64,000 nt of DNA, from the NCBI GenBank assembly GCA_025809375.1, contig CP099514.1, positions 3,213,528 to 3,277,527 of the forward strand, written 5' to 3'. The number at the start of each line of letters is the position of its first letter. The stretch's first letter is position 1. The notes under the pieces are model-generated. The model had not been told where the DNA came from and did no database searches. It saw nothing but the letters and a program-made list of their open reading frames with translations. Positions 52,450 through 61,592 of this stretch are shown in pieces. The DNA comes from Bacillus zhangzhouensis. Lineage in GTDB: Bacteria; Bacillota; Bacilli; Bacillales; Bacillaceae. The position numbers and the translations under genes are program-made.

Positions 52450-53396
52450 GAATCTCCTTTCCCTTTAACTTCTCTCACTTCAATTGGCAGCACAATTTGT
52501 TCAATCTGACTGCGCTTCGCCTCATATTGCGGTGGCAGTTTCAATGCTTCACCCATTGTTTCCACTGATTCGTCGTGTGCAAACCCTGGAGGATCAGTGG
52601 CAATCTCAAATAATATGCCACCAAGCTCTCTAAAATAAATGGCATTGAAATAATTCCGGTCTTGCACAGGTGTCACTTGATACCCGCTTTGTGAAATATG
52701 TCTTTGCCAATCTAATTGATCCTGATCATCTGCTGCTCTCCATGCAATATGATGCACAACCCCAACACCCATACGTCCTTTTGGAACAGGTGTGTTATTT
52801 ACATCAATCACATTGCCGATTTCACCAAACGAACGGAATCTCACATAGTCTCCTTCTGCATCGACTCGTTCAAGTCCCATCGTTTGCTCTAGTAGCTGCA
52901 TCGTATGCTCCGGCTGTGATGTTAATAAAACAGCTCCGCCAAATCCTTTAATGGCTACATCTGGTGTGACACCATTAAACGTCCACTCGTTCTGCTTTCC
53001 TTCCGCACGCTCTACTAGCTCTATCAATAAACCGTGTGGATCTTCAAATGAGAGAAAAGCTTCACCAAAACGTTCAACCATTTCATAAGTGACATCAAAC
53101 TGATCAAGACGATCTTTCCAGAAAGAGAAAGCGCCTGTCGGTACAACATATGTTGTCACACCTACTTGACCTGCACCAATTTGGCCTTTTTGTGCACCTG
53201 GCCACGGAAAAAACGTAATAATTGTTCCTGGAGAGCCGCCTTCATTTCCAAAATATAAATGATATGTGCCCGGATCATCAAAATTCACAGTCTTTTTCAC
53301 GAGACGGAGCCCTAAAACACCTGCATAAAAATCAACGTTCTCCTGAGGATGCCCCACAATGGCTGTAATGTGGTGAATTCCTTCTGTTTTTTTCAC
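52446..53396 (-). CDS. mhqE: ring-cleaving dioxygenase, MhqE/MhqO-like
   Basis: 316 residues with two VOC (glyoxalase) modules. GIHHITAIVGHPQENVDFYA carries the first metal His; VHHIAWRAAD and YFRELGGILFEIATDPPGF carry the later ligands. Hydroquinone-type ring-cleaving dioxygenases of the Mhq regulon have this form. I start at the GTG at 53396 (VKKTEGIHH) with GGAGGT 8 bases upstream. First gene of mhqE-mhqD-wrbA-like operon. Confidence 0.85.
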   Translation of the reverse strand: MKKTEGIHHITAIVGHPQENVDFYAGVLGLRLVKKTVNFDDPGTYHLYFGNEGGSPGTIITFFPWPGAQKGQIGAGQVGVTTYVVPTGAFSFWKDRLDQFDVTYEMVERFGEAFLSFEDPHGLLIELVERAEGKQNEWTFNGVTPDVAIKGFGGAVLLTSQPEHTMQLLEQTMGLERVDAEGDYVRFRSFGEIGNVIDVNNTPVPKGRMGVGVVHHIAWRAADDQDQLDWQRHISQSGYQVTPVQDRNYFNAIYFRELGGILFEIATDPPGFAHDESVETMGEALKLPPQYEAKRSQIEQIVLPIEVREVKGKGDS

Positions 53397-53450
53397 TTCT
53401 AATGACCTCCAAATCATGAAGTAATAAGCCTCTATTCATTATGTCTTTAC

Positions 53451-53472
53451 AATATCTCGAATTCGAGATATT
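53451..53472. promoter_or_regulatory. MhqR operator, perfect palindrome
   Basis: A perfect 22-base palindrome whose half-site is AATATCTCGAA. It matches the known MhqR box (TATCTCGAATTCGAGATA). It lies 55 bases before the mhqE start. MhqR (MarR family) would repress the operon until quinones or phenols are sensed. Confidence 0.88.
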
Positions 53473-53490
53473 AGATCAAAAAAATATATT

Positions 53491-53508
53491 TATCTCGAAT
53501 TAAGGATA
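53491..53508. promoter_or_regulatory. second MhqR half-conserved operator
   Basis: TATCTCGAATTAAGGATA keeps the left half exactly and half of the right. It lies 19 bases upstream of the perfect operator, about two helical turns in centre spacing per four. Confidence 0.6.
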
Positions 53509-53597
53509 TGATGTTTTTAAGTAAATGTCAACGATTTTTGTTTTTTCTTTTAAAAAAGCAGAGCTGTTTTGCCTGAAACTGCCCTGCTTTCCCTTGA

Positions 53598-54010
53598 TTA
53601 TTGCAGCAGCTTTTTCCTTTTTAAATTGGCTTTCGCTACCTGAAATGCATCCTTCCCCCTCACATTGACTTCATATTTCATTTCTCTCATCTCATCGTTT
53701 GTGAATTGACCCGCAAGCTTCTTGAGCGATGTCTCAATCTCAGGGAATTCAGTGAATGTCTCCTATCTGAGCAGCGGTTTGAATCGCTCAATACCGAAGC
53801 TTCGACTCCATCGTCACATCATCGTCAAAGGAAAATTGCTAAGTTTTTTGAATGCCTCGATATCTGTCCTGACGATCAGAAAATTCTAAGATGAATCCAG
53901 CTTTTATGCGGTTTTTGATCTGAAAAATTGGACACCTCATATTGATCAGCCAGTGACTGCGGCACGGTTAAAGCATACGTATTATTGTATGCCATAGGCT
54001 GAAAGGACGA
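53598..54010 (-). pseudogene. glycine betaine/choline-binding protein fragment (OpuBC/OpuCC-like)
   Basis: Reading minus strand from about 54000: MAYNNTYALTVPQSLADQYE, then decayed stretches with stops and deletions, then PEIETSLKKLAGQFTNDEMR and EMKYEVNVRGKDAFQVAKANLK ending in TAA at 53598. These are the middle and the C-terminus of OpuBC/OpuCC osmoprotectant-binding proteins. The N-terminus and the ABC partners are missing. A clear relic. Confidence 0.75.
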
Positions 54011-54069
54011 TTTCAATCAGAGCAAAAACAACTCTAGCAAAAATAGATGAGATTCACAGTGAGGCAAAT

Positions 54070-54102
54070 AAAAAAGCGAAGAGCCTAGGCTCTTCGCTTT
54101 TT
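54070..54102. terminator. terminator of rpsF-ssbA-rpsR operon
   Basis: AAAAAAGCGAAGAGCC and GGCTCTTCGCTTTTT form a nearly perfect palindrome with A and T runs, 12 bases after the rpsR stop. Confidence 0.9.
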
Positions 54103-54113
54103 AAGTCAACGAC

Positions 54114-54359
<246 letters not shown>

Positions 54360-54393
54360 TCACACCTTTCCTTTAGTCATTTTTTTAGATCAA

Positions 54394-54936
54394 TTAGAAT
54401 GGCAAATCATCATCGGAGATGTCAATCGGTTTACCATCGTTCGCAAATGGGTCATCATTGAAACTATTTCCCTGATTACGATTTTGGTTGTTTTGATTGC
54501 CATATGGATTTTGACTTGGTTCGTTTCCAAATGGGTTCTGATCATTTTGGCTGCCGCCATAATACTGGCCTCCGCTATTGCCACCGCCGCTGTATCCACC
54601 TGAACCAGCACCGCCGTTCTTAGGCTCAAGAAATTGAACACTTTCAGCTTGAACCTCTGTCACGAAGACACGCTGTCCTTGCTGATTTTCATAGTTTCTT
54701 GTCTGCAAACGACCGTCTACACCGGCAAGACTTCCTTTTTTCAAGAAATTAGCCACGTTCTCGGCTTGTCTTCTCCAAGTAACACAGTTAATGAAATCGG
54801 CTTCACGCTCTCCAGATTGATTCGTAAACGTACGATTCACAGCTAGAGTAAACGTGGCTACAGCCGCACCATTAGGCGTGTAGCGAAGCTCAGGGTCTTT
54901 TGTTAGTCTTCCGACCAATACAACACGGTTTAGCAT
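54394..54936 (-). CDS. ssbA: single-stranded DNA-binding protein SsbA
   Basis: 180 residues: OB-fold (about 1-105, [20 protein letters not shown]), a Gly/Asn/Gln-rich linker (about 115-165), and the acidic tail DISDDDLPF that binds replication and repair partners. It coats single-stranded DNA at forks. Middle gene of the operon. Confidence 0.97.
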   Translation of the reverse strand: MLNRVVLVGRLTKDPELRYTPNGAAVATFTLAVNRTFTNQSGEREADFINCVTWRRQAENVANFLKKGSLAGVDGRLQTRNYENQQGQRVFVTEVQAESVQFLEPKNGGAGSGGYSGGGNSGGQYYGGSQNDQNPFGNEPSQNPYGNQNNQNRNQGNSFNDDPFANDGKPIDISDDDLPF

Positions 54937-54972
54937 ATTGAAAGACCACCTTTAAATATATATTTCAATGAT

Positions 54973-55312
<340 letters not shown>

Positions 55313-55335
55313 AATTATATTACTCACAATTGTAT

Positions 55336-55364
55336 ATTATAACAAACCACTTGGCCTATGACAA
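55336..55364 (-). promoter_or_regulatory. SigA promoter of rpsF operon
   Basis: Minus-strand -35 TTGTCA (55359-55364), 17-base spacer, -10 TATAAT (55336-55341). Confidence 0.82.
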
Positions 55365-55368
55365 GAAC

Positions 55369-56469
55369 CTATACATTAAAACGGAAATGAATGACGTCTC
55401 CATCTTTCACTACATATTCTTTACCTTCTAGACGAACTTTTCCTGCTTCTTTAGCAGCAGACATGCTTCCGCCAGCCAGTAAATCCTCATACGCAACCGT
55501 TTCAGCACGAATAAATCCGCGCTCGAAGTCTGTGTGAATGATTCCAGCACATTCTGGCGCTTTCATTCCTTTTTTAAATGTCCAAGCACGTACCTCTTGC
55601 TCACCTGCTGTGAAATACGTAGCTAATCCTAGAAGTGAATAAGATGCTCTAATTAGCTGATCAAGCCCCGATTCATTAATACCAAGCTCTTCAAGGAACA
55701 TCTGCTTCTCTTCTCCTTCAAGCTCTGCAATTTCAGACTCAATTTTCGCACAAACGACGATGACTTCAGCGTTTTCACCAGAAGCAAACTCACGGATTTG
55801 CTGCACATATTCGTTGCCGTCATGATCCGCTACTTCATCCTCACTCACATTTGCTACATAAAGAACTGGTTTAGATGTGAGTAAATGAAGCTGTTTCACA
55901 AACTTTTGCTGCTCATCAGTAAATTCTACAGATCTTGCCGATTTCCCAGCTTCAAATGCGTTCATTAGCTTTGACAAAATCTCAAATTCAGCTACTGCTT
56001 CCTTGTCCTTTTGTTTTGCAAGCTTACTCACACGAGCTAAACGCTTTTCAACTGTTTCTAAATCAGCCAAAATCAATTCGAGATTAATCGTTTCAATATC
56101 TGCCACAGGATCAACCTTACCAGCTACGTGTGTAATGTTATCGTCAGCAAAAGCTCTGACCACGTGACAAATCGCATCTACTTGACGAATATGCGAAAGG
56201 AATTTATTCCCTAAACCTTCACCTTTAGATGCACCTTTGACAATACCCGCAATATCAGTGAATTCGAAAGCAGTGGGAACTGTCTTTTTCGGCTGCACTA
56301 ATTCTGTCAGCTTTTGTAACCGCTCGTCTGGAACTTCTACAATTCCAACGTTTGGATCAATGGTACAAAACGGATAGTTAGCAGACTCCGCTCCAGCCTG
56401 TGTAATTGCATTAAATAGCGTTGACTTCCCGACGTTAGGTAAGCCAACAATTCCAGCTGTTAAAGCCAT
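55369..56469 (-). CDS. ychF: redox-regulated ATPase YchF
   Basis: 366 residues. An OBG-family P-loop protein that prefers ATP: GLPNVGKSTLFN, DIAGIVKGASKGEGLGNKFL, NVSEDE in place of NKxD, a helical insert and C-terminal TGS domain (about 280-362). It binds ribosomes and links to oxidative stress. AGAGGAGATGA precedes the ATG. B. subtilis name yyaF. Confidence 0.95.
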   Translation of the reverse strand: MALTAGIVGLPNVGKSTLFNAITQAGAESANYPFCTIDPNVGIVEVPDERLQKLTELVQPKKTVPTAFEFTDIAGIVKGASKGEGLGNKFLSHIRQVDAICHVVRAFADDNITHVAGKVDPVADIETINLELILADLETVEKRLARVSKLAKQKDKEAVAEFEILSKLMNAFEAGKSARSVEFTDEQQKFVKQLHLLTSKPVLYVANVSEDEVADHDGNEYVQQIREFASGENAEVIVVCAKIESEIAELEGEEKQMFLEELGINESGLDQLIRASYSLLGLATYFTAGEQEVRAWTFKKGMKAPECAGIIHTDFERGFIRAETVAYEDLLAGGSMSAAKEAGKVRLEGKEYVVKDGDVIHFRFNV

Positions 56470-56670
56470 TCTTTCATCTCCTCTATATCAAACGTGCTCG
56501 TTATACTGCGTAATATGAACCTAGAGCAATTATAAGTAGGTTTACATGAAAAGACAAGCTAACCATTATGCATTTTCAATAGAAGAAACTTCATCAAAAA
56601 GAATAAATCAATGCTTTAAAACGGGAAATTGCACCTGGCTCTCCTGTAGAAAAGACAAATTTAATGAAAA

Positions 56671-56709
56671 AAGCATGAGGCCTACTTAAGCAGTTGGCTC
56701 CTCATGCTT
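56671..56709 (-). terminator. terminator overlapping the yyzM 3' end
   Basis: On the minus strand AAGCATGAGG and CCTCATGCTT pair across 19 bases and TTTTTTC follows. The 5' arm lies in the last codons of yyzM, so the stop codon is in the loop. Confidence 0.75.
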
Positions 56710-56892
56710 GACGAGAATTTTCTTCATTTTTCGTTCAAAATCTCTTCTTGGGATCATCACGCTGTGTCCGCAGCCTTCACATTTAATGCGGATATCCATG
56801 CCTAAACGAATGACCTTCCACCGATTGGCACCACATGGATGGGGTTTTTTCATTTCAACAACATCATGTAACCCAAACGCTTTGTCTGCCAT
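56686..56892 (-). CDS. yyzM: DUF951 protein YyzM
   Basis: 68 residues (MADKAFGLHDVVEMKKPHPC...), family DUF951. CxxN..W and CEGCGHSVMIPR suggest a zinc-ribbon-like SH3-type small protein. The function is unknown; it is conserved beside ychF in Bacilli. GAGAGGTGAAGG precedes the ATG. Confidence 0.9.
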   Translation of the reverse strand: MADKAFGLHDVVEMKKPHPCGANRWKVIRLGMDIRIKCEGCGHSVMIPRRDFERKMKKILVKHEEPTA

Positions 56893-57186
56893 CAGCCTTC
56901 ACCTCTCTTGCTCACTTCATTGAATCTATTGTACAAAAAAACGGCGATGGAGGGCAATGCACAAAACAAAGAGTCTCTTTCAATCGTTCATCCTATTCTT
57001 TTTTAGAGAAAAAACCCTTCTTTTAGATCATTTTATTTGTGACCAATAGTTACTTAAACTCCGTTTTTTTTCAATATTGTCACAAACACTGTAGGTCAAA
57101 AGGTTTTTATTGGTATAACGCGGTGGTATTTCCATATTTTTTGATTTATGATATCTGCATAAATGTTATGTGAGGGAGCAGGTACG
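56893..57186. other. intergenic, no gene recognised
   Basis: About 290 bases upstream of the pseudo-lipase gene. AT-rich, with no clear SigA promoter; the promoter for the plus-strand pair must lie here. Confidence 0.4.
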
Positions 57187-58506
57187 ATGGTCAATCGAAA
57201 GGATAGATTAACTGATAAAGAATATAAAATCATATCCGATCATGCTGGAAATATAGACAATTACCAGCAGCACCATACGATAGAAATAGGTCAGCAAACA
57301 CTCACTGTCCATGATTTTCTAAAGATCGACCAAAAATTATATGGTTTAACGATGCAGCCGGCACAATCAGATGAATTCATCGTCGCTTTTCACTGTCCGC
57401 TGCCAACTCAAATGACGGTGACATCTAAACAAGATGTACACAACGCAACACAGTCATTGCTCAAAACAGACTATGCCTATCCAATCGAAAGAAAGTCCCT
57501 TGACGGGAATCAAGACCATGTCTTTTTTAAAGGGAAAGAATACATAGAGAAAGTCTGTCAGAAGCATCCGAATGCAGGTATCCATCTCACTGGACAAGCC
57601 CTTGCCGGTGCTGTTTGTGCTTATGTTGCAACAGAACAGCCAGCTGTCAAAAAAGCCGTCACCTTTGACAGCCCAAATATATGGAGCAGCCTGTCGCCTT
57701 CGATTCAGCAAAAGGCGCAGCAAGGTCAATATACAAGCATGTTGACTGAATATATTCAGCCTAGTCATTACGTCGGTTTACTCAATCGTCATGATCAAGG
57801 GGTTGGACAAGTCAAGTACACCGTACCGCCACGGCAGCAAGACTCAGTCCAAGAATCTGTTAACTACAAAAAAAGGGAAATTGACACCTTTTTAAAATCA
57901 GCTTTTGCATCTCTGAATATAGAATGGAACGAATCCTTTGATACAAATGCTTTTTTAGCTATCGTTTCAGGAGAATTCAAAACAAATGGATATTCATTCC
58001 ATCCTAATGGATCTGCCCGTATTTTAGATGAACAGCTTGATCATAATACAAGTTTTACAACCATGCTGCTGCAAGAAATTCATTCTGGACGTGCATATAC
58101 ACAAAGCGGACTTGAAATTATCATAAAATCCCATTTATTGAAAAATTCATCCTATGATCTGCAAAGTATTATTGAACATGAAGTGCACACTGTATTTGAG
58201 AAAATCGATGGAATTGATGAAAGTGTAAAAGACGCCGTCCATCACGTAAAACAAGAGCTCAAAGGACTCGTCGGCTTTGGCCACTATGATTTATTAAGTC
58301 ATCGTGATGTAGAAGCACTGGTGGAGGAAGTGAGGATGGAACAGACGCATTCCTCCTTTTATTCACACGAAAAACAACTGAATGCCTTGTACACCCTGAG
58401 AGATTACGAACAAGAGCTTTCTGCCCTTTCAAGACATATGTACACAATGGGTGAGGACTACGCCAAGGCAGATAGACGCCTTGCAGTACAAATGGGTATT
58501 CATTAA
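57187..58506 (+). CDS. lipase-like protein with lost nucleophile, candidate T7SS substrate
   Basis: 439 residues starting MVNRKDRLTDKEYKIISDHA at the ATG at 57187, after GGGAGCAGGT. The first 240 residues resemble an alpha/beta-hydrolase lipase, but the expected GHSLGGA reads GQALAGA (near residue 137), so the serine is gone. The rest is helical (EHEVHTVFEKIDGIDESVKD...) and ends ALSRHMYTMGEDYAKADRRL with a YxxxD motif near the C-terminus, the secretion signal seen in type VII (WXG/LXG) substrates. Lipase first and helical part last is a reverse-LXG layout. No signal peptide. Family not certain. Confidence 0.65.
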   Translation: MVNRKDRLTDKEYKIISDHAGNIDNYQQHHTIEIGQQTLTVHDFLKIDQKLYGLTMQPAQSDEFIVAFHCPLPTQMTVTSKQDVHNATQSLLKTDYAYPIERKSLDGNQDHVFFKGKEYIEKVCQKHPNAGIHLTGQALAGAVCAYVATEQPAVKKAVTFDSPNIWSSLSPSIQQKAQQGQYTSMLTEYIQPSHYVGLLNRHDQGVGQVKYTVPPRQQDSVQESVNYKKREIDTFLKSAFASLNIEWNESFDTNAFLAIVSGEFKTNGYSFHPNGSARILDEQLDHNTSFTTMLLQEIHSGRAYTQSGLEIIIKSHLLKNSSYDLQSIIEHEVHTVFEKIDGIDESVKDAVHHVKQELKGLVGFGHYDLLSHRDVEALVEEVRMEQTHSSFYSHEKQLNALYTLRDYEQELSALSRHMYTMGEDYAKADRRLAVQMGIH

Positions 58507-58521
58507 GAAAGGAGTCATCAC

Positions 58522-58932
58522 ATGATCAATCAAAATAAACCTCCTAGTGACGCCCAGCGTTTCTTGCAAAATGTGAGTGCTCGCCGCTCCATGTCTGTAT
58601 TTGAAAATCAATCGGCACCACACACACAAACACAGTCTCCTGAAGAAATTGCCGCCATTCAGGCCATGCGCAGAGAAGGGCAGCGAAAGGATCTAAAACG
58701 GCTACTCAAAATGCGGCTGCACGACGAATTAGCAAATACTCGCGTGCACTTGGAGTATCAATTGTCTAAAGTAGAAGACATGATAAACCAGACGACCATT
58801 GTCAAACAACACATCTCCCAGCATTTAAAGGGACAGGCCATTTCAGAACTAGAAGATCGCCTCCAGCGTCTCAAGCAAATGCCTGTCTATGATGATATCA
58901 AAGAAGCTATTGATTCAATTCAGATCAAATAA
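58522..58932 (+). CDS. helical partner protein, candidate T7SS accessory
   Basis: 136 residues beginning MINQNKPPSDAQRFLQNVSA, 15 bases after the upstream stop with AGAAAGGAGT before the ATG. The first 50 residues are polar and disordered, the rest strongly helical (about 50-130, coiled-coil heptads in LANTRVHLEYQLSKVEDMIN). It is co-transcribed with the pseudo-lipase gene and may be its chaperone or a co-secreted partner. No family recognised. Confidence 0.6.
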   Translation: MINQNKPPSDAQRFLQNVSARRSMSVFENQSAPHTQTQSPEEIAAIQAMRREGQRKDLKRLLKMRLHDELANTRVHLEYQLSKVEDMINQTTIVKQHISQHLKGQAISELEDRLQRLKQMPVYDDIKEAIDSIQIK

Positions 58933-58968
58933 GCACAGCTCTTAAAAAGGGAGGTGCTTATTTTATTT
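58931..58968. terminator. terminator
   Basis: AAGCACAGCTC and GGGAGGTGCTT form an imperfect stem and TTTTATTTT follows on the plus strand. It closes the pseudo-lipase pair. Confidence 0.65.
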
Positions 58969-60007
58969 TATCAATATAATTTTTAGTAGGAGAAAATATC
59001 TTTTTACTTAAAATCGGATACAGTATTAAACAGACGAGCAAATAAAGATTCAACAAACTATAAATCGGATACAAGAAAGCAATCAAATCAGCAAATCCAA
59101 GAGATGTTAAAGGTGCCATCAAAAGAAGCATCACCAATACAACCAGCCAGCGGGGCATTCGTACAAAAGAAAGCATCCGGCTGGATAATCCAAATAAACC
59201 TGCTGCTGTCGTCGTATAAATTGCTAGACAAAGGACAACGGTCATAAACACAAACAAAGACGTCGGCGCTCCTTCTAATACTGTAAACAAAGGAATTCCC
59301 TCTGCTGAAAGGCTTCCAGAAATATCAACCAGTATTTCGTTATACACATACGAGATGACACCAAAAATAAGACCGCTTAATATACTCGCCACTTTGGCTT
59401 CTCCAAGCCCCTTCATTTCCTTCCCCACCGAAGACAGCACTGCCACAACAGATAATATATTCAAAGAAGCAAAGACAATGCTGGCAGGCCAATTGTACTG
59501 GTGCCCAAAATCAATCCGCCACATATGATCATGGTTCATATAATAAAAAACAAACGCATAGATGAGCCCCGCCACCAAAATTGGTATAATGAAAGCATTC
59601 ACAGATAAAAGCCCTTTCACATCCCAGAAAAAAATCATAAATGAAAACAAACAAAATGTGCCAATGCCAACCCAAAAAGGCACATGATACATCTCAAGAG
59701 TCACCCCGCCGCCGGCAATCATGATCGTCGTTGTCGTGAATAAATAAAGGACAATTAAAACGTCATACACCTTAGCCAGCCATGGACCGACAAGCCGTTC
59801 CAGCACTGGTACAAAGTGATCGGCACGCACCTCATAACTGATTTTTAACACCACATAGGTAGACAGCATAAACATCAATGTAAACAGTAGAATGGCTAGT
59901 CCGCTGTCAACGCCAAAAAACTGCCAAATTTCCTGGCCGGAAGCATATCCCGCTCCTATTAAGCTTCCTAAAATTAAAAGCGTCCACCTTGAACCAGCCT
60001 TCCACAT
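58958..60007 (-). CDS. YkvI family membrane protein
   Basis: 349 residues with about ten membrane segments. It starts MWKAGSRWTLLILGSLIGAG; the N-terminus GSLIGAGYASGQEIWQFFG is the YkvI family mark, distantly related to the amino acid-polyamine-organocation and LeuT-like folds. I start at the ATG at 60007 after GAGGTGATGA. The substrate is unknown. In B. subtilis the corresponding slot beside yyaC holds yyaD, so this is a local replacement. Confidence 0.85.
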   Translation of the reverse strand: MWKAGSRWTLLILGSLIGAGYASGQEIWQFFGVDSGLAILLFTLMFMLSTYVVLKISYEVRADHFVPVLERLVGPWLAKVYDVLIVLYLFTTTTIMIAGGGVTLEMYHVPFWVGIGTFCLFSFMIFFWDVKGLLSVNAFIIPILVAGLIYAFVFYYMNHDHMWRIDFGHQYNWPASIVFASLNILSVVAVLSSVGKEMKGLGEAKVASILSGLIFGVISYVYNEILVDISGSLSAEGIPLFTVLEGAPTSLFVFMTVVLCLAIYTTTAAGLFGLSSRMLSFVRMPRWLVVLVMLLLMAPLTSLGFADLIAFLYPIYSLLNLYLLVCLILYPILSKKIFSPTKNYIDKIK

Positions 60008-60085
60008 AATCATCACCTCATAGGTATAGAATTAAGCTTGTTTCCGTATACTGTTACTAACTACTATGACAAGGAAGTGAGACCT

Positions 60086-60712
60086 ATGAATAGCAAGAAC
60101 GGTCTTTTTTTTAGAAATAGGGTAAAAGAATACGTGTCCCATACGGATACAAATGCCATTCAACAGCTTAAAAGTATTTTATTCTCGCATCTTCAGAAAG
60201 CAGGAAAAAGACCCGTTGCCATCGTTTGTATTGGAACAGACCGCTCAACTGGCGACTCTCTAGGTCCACTTGTTGGTACAAAGCTTTCCGGTCTGAATTT
60301 GAAAAAGCTTCATGTATACGGAACACTCTCTGATCCAGTGCATGCAGTCAATTTAAAAGAAAAACTCGCTGAAATTGAACAAGCTCATAAACACCCATTT
60401 ATTGTAGCGGTTGATGCCTGTTTAGGAAGAGTGAAAAGTGTTGGTTCCTTCCAAATTGGAGATGGGCCGTTAAAACCTGGAGCTGGTGTGCAAAAAGAGC
60501 TGCCAGAGGTAGGAAATATTCATATTAATGGGATCGTCAATGTGAGTGGTTTCATGGAATACTTCGTTCTCCAAAACACACGTCTGCATCTTGTCATGTC
60601 TATGGCCAATACCCTTTCTGAAAGTCTATCTCACATTGACCAAATGGATTGGACGAGGGAAAAAAGCCGGTCTCTCTTCACCCCTATTCAAAATATCACT
60701 GGGAGAATATAA
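60086..60712 (+). CDS. yyaC: sporulation protein YyaC (GPR-like)
   Basis: 208 residues starting MNSKNGLFFRNRVKEYVSHT at the ATG at 60086 after AAGGAAGTGAG. It belongs to the DUF1256 / germination-protease-like family: CIGTDRSTGDSLGPLVG, VDACLGR, and GDGPLKPGAGV. In B. subtilis yyaC is expressed in the forespore. It stands opposite in strand to spo0J, as in B. subtilis. Confidence 0.93.
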   Translation: MNSKNGLFFRNRVKEYVSHTDTNAIQQLKSILFSHLQKAGKRPVAIVCIGTDRSTGDSLGPLVGTKLSGLNLKKLHVYGTLSDPVHAVNLKEKLAEIEQAHKHPFIVAVDACLGRVKSVGSFQIGDGPLKPGAGVQKELPEVGNIHINGIVNVSGFMEYFVLQNTRLHLVMSMANTLSESLSHIDQMDWTREKSRSLFTPIQNITGRI

Positions 60713-60739
60713 AAAAGACCATCTCATATCAAGATGGTC
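60711..60739 (-). terminator. terminator of soj-spo0J
   Basis: On the minus strand GACCATCT-tgatatg-AGATGGTC is followed by TTTTTT. It closes spo0J and also faces yyaC. Confidence 0.85.
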
Positions 60740-61592
60740 ACTCTGATGATTCCCTCGTAGAAAGCAATTCAAGGATTCTTTCTAAATCTTCATTTGAGAG
60801 GAATTCAATCTCAATTTTCCCTTTTTTCTTCTGTTTCTTGATCGTTACGGAAGTACCAAAGTAGTTTTGTAAGAAAGACTCTCTTTCTTTCAACACTCGA
60901 TCCTTTGGTGCTTCCTTTTTCTTTGTTTCACGTGGAACATTTTCGTTTAACTGCTGAACAAGTTTCTCAACCTGGCGTACATTCAATCCTTCATCTACGA
61001 TTTTCTTTACCAAAGGCGCTAGCTTCTTTTTGTTCTTCAAACTAAGCAGTGTCCGGCCATGTCCCATTGATAACGTTCCATTTGCAATCAGCTTTTGTAT
61101 GTCATCCGGTAAAGTCAACAGACGGAGATGGTTCGCAATATGCGGTCTGCTTTTCCCTAATCGCTTCGCTAATTCCTCTTGCGTCACACTTAGATGCTCC
61201 AGTAAGGAAGCATACGCTTCCGCTTCCTCTAGTGGAGAAAGATCCTCGCGCTGCAGGTTTTCTAAAAGGGCAATTTCTCTCATTAGCGTTTCTGAAAACT
61301 CTCGAACGATCGCAGGAATTGTTGTCAGACCAGCTTGTTGTGCTGCGCGAAAACGGCGTTCGCCAGCTACAATGTCATATCCTTTAATCGATTTACGAAC
61401 AATGATAGGCTGTAAAACACCGTGCTGCTGAATCGATTTTTTAAGGTCAGATAATGCATCATCATCAAACGTTTTCCTTGGCTGATACGGATTTGGACGC
61501 AAATCCTTTAATTTAATTTCTTCAACCGTTTCTTCATTTGAGTCTACGTTGTTAAATAGTGCATTAATACCCTTTCCAAGACCTTTAGCCAT
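60738..61592 (-). CDS. spo0J: chromosome partitioning protein Spo0J (ParB)
   Basis: About 284 residues: MAKGLGKGINALFNNVD, CTP/ParB domain with GERRFRAAQQAG and ENLQREDLSPLEEA, helix-turn-helix (TQEELAKRLGKSRPHIANHL), C-terminal dimer domain. It binds parS, spreads and loads SMC near the origin. Start at 61592 (ATG in the overlap with the soj end). It contains a parS site itself. Confidence 0.97.
   Translation of the reverse strand: MAKGLGKGINALFNNVDSNEETVEEIKLKDLRPNPYQPRKTFDDDALSDLKKSIQQHGVLQPIIVRKSIKGYDIVAGERRFRAAQQAGLTTIPAIVREFSETLMREIALLENLQREDLSPLEEAEAYASLLEHLSVTQEELAKRLGKSRPHIANHLRLLTLPDDIQKLIANGTLSMGHGRTLLSLKNKKKLAPLVKKIVDEGLNVRQVEKLVQQLNENVPRETKKKEAPKDRVLKERESFLQNYFGTSVTIKKQKKKGKIEIEFLSNEDLERILELLSTRESSE
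60924..60939. promoter_or_regulatory. parS site within spo0J
   Basis: TGTTTCACGTGGAACA, exact consensus, inside the spo0J coding sequence, the classical location in Bacillus. Confidence 0.95.

Noticed and set aside
54390-54641. Long frames opposite ssbA
   Set aside because: Shadow frames of the Gly/Asn/Gln-rich linker of SsbA.
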